Source: Rhizobium sp. NFR03
Lineage (GTDB): Bacteria; Pseudomonadota; Alphaproteobacteria; Rhizobiales; Rhizobiaceae
Assembly (NCBI RefSeq): GCF_900111275.1
Contig: NZ_FOGR01000005.1
Location: 310,001 to 374,000 of the forward strand
Direction: 5' to 3'
Length of the DNA: 64,000 bases
Shown here: piece after piece, positions 63,987 through 64,000 of the stretch
Numbering within the stretch: position 1 is the first letter of the stretch
Layout: each line of letters begins with the position of its first letter
Position numbers and translations under genes: made by a program
Notes under the pieces: model-generated
Told to the model about the DNA's origin: nothing
The model's database searches: none
The model's input: only the letters and a program-made list of their open reading frames with translations

Positions 63987-64000
63987 GCGTCGGACGTTCC

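Noticed and set aside
1-64000. CRISPR array or transposon
   Set aside because: No evenly spaced direct repeats with variable spacers and no transposase genes were seen. The repeats found are palindromic intergenic elements.

Overview
The window is a GC-rich stretch of core chromosome from an alphaproteobacterium, most likely family Rhizobiaceae (Rhizobium, Agrobacterium, Ensifer or Shinella-like). The evidence is the cobS-cobT pair with its J-domain neighbour, TIGR02302/DUF4175, DUF2125 and DUF3108 genes, PduO beside a small HIG1-type protein, lptM between lysA and argH, and palindromic intergenic repeats of the rhizobial RIME type. No prophage, transposase, plasmid function or CRISPR array is visible. 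Coding density is high and many neighbouring genes overlap at start/stop codons.

Layout. 1-7.4 kb: the end of a hutC-like regulator, a metabolite/H+ symporter, and the cytochrome bo3 quinol oxidase operon cyoABCD with a SURF1 gene. 7.5-13.3 kb: a DUF4424 protein, an Ldh_2-family reductase, an AraC regulator divergent from a YahK-type aldehyde reductase, and a soluble MCP/Cache protein. 13.4-19.7 kb: Lrp regulator with M20 amidohydrolase, a D,D-carboxypeptidase, a His-rich COG0523 GTPase, a TusA-like protein and an L,D-transpeptidase lipoprotein. 19.9-25.6 kb: accA, xerD, an overlapping 53-residue membrane protein, aroK, aroB, a CorC-type protein and bolA. 25.7-30.4 kb: a J-domain protein, cobS, cobT and a phytase-like secreted protein. 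30.4-35 kb: queuosine-precursor transporter, rpmB, DUF3108, an EamA exporter, DUF985 cupin and gloB. 35-41.5 kb: a methyltransferase, hisC, an arogenate/prephenate dehydrogenase, DUF2125, chaC, plsC and a DUF218 protein. 41.6-45.3 kb: ftsX-ftsE with a CtrA-like box, an unknown membrane protein, hpt and a CpdR-like receiver. 45.3-52.3 kb: a RIME-like element, TIGR02302, lysA, lptM, argH and a TlpA-type thioredoxin. 52.3-57.3 kb: hbdA, etfA, etfB, a rhomboid protease, PduO and the HIG1 protein. 57.3-64 kb: an SDR, YihY, gluQ, an AlkA-type glycosylase, an HNH endonuclease, dsbB, a YqaA-family protein, tRNA-Leu(CAA) and two short hypothetical genes.

How it fits together. Most of this is housekeeping: aerobic respiration, shikimate to aromatic amino acids (aroK, aroB, hisC, tyrosine-branch dehydrogenase), fatty-acid initiation (accA), envelope growth and division (carboxypeptidase, L,D-transpeptidase, ftsEX, DUF4175, lptM, plsC), cobalamin synthesis and use (cobST, PduO), and acyl-CoA oxidation linked to ETF (hbdA, etfAB). 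The more interesting signals are small: candidate operators (an AraC-type direct repeat, a CtrA box, a LiuR-like site), a preQ1-type hairpin at the queuosine transporter start, enzymes lacking usual zinc ligands, tandem 20-bp repeats over stop codons, and a dispersed element that supplies the TAG stop codon of two genes. I found no convincing new multi-gene system.
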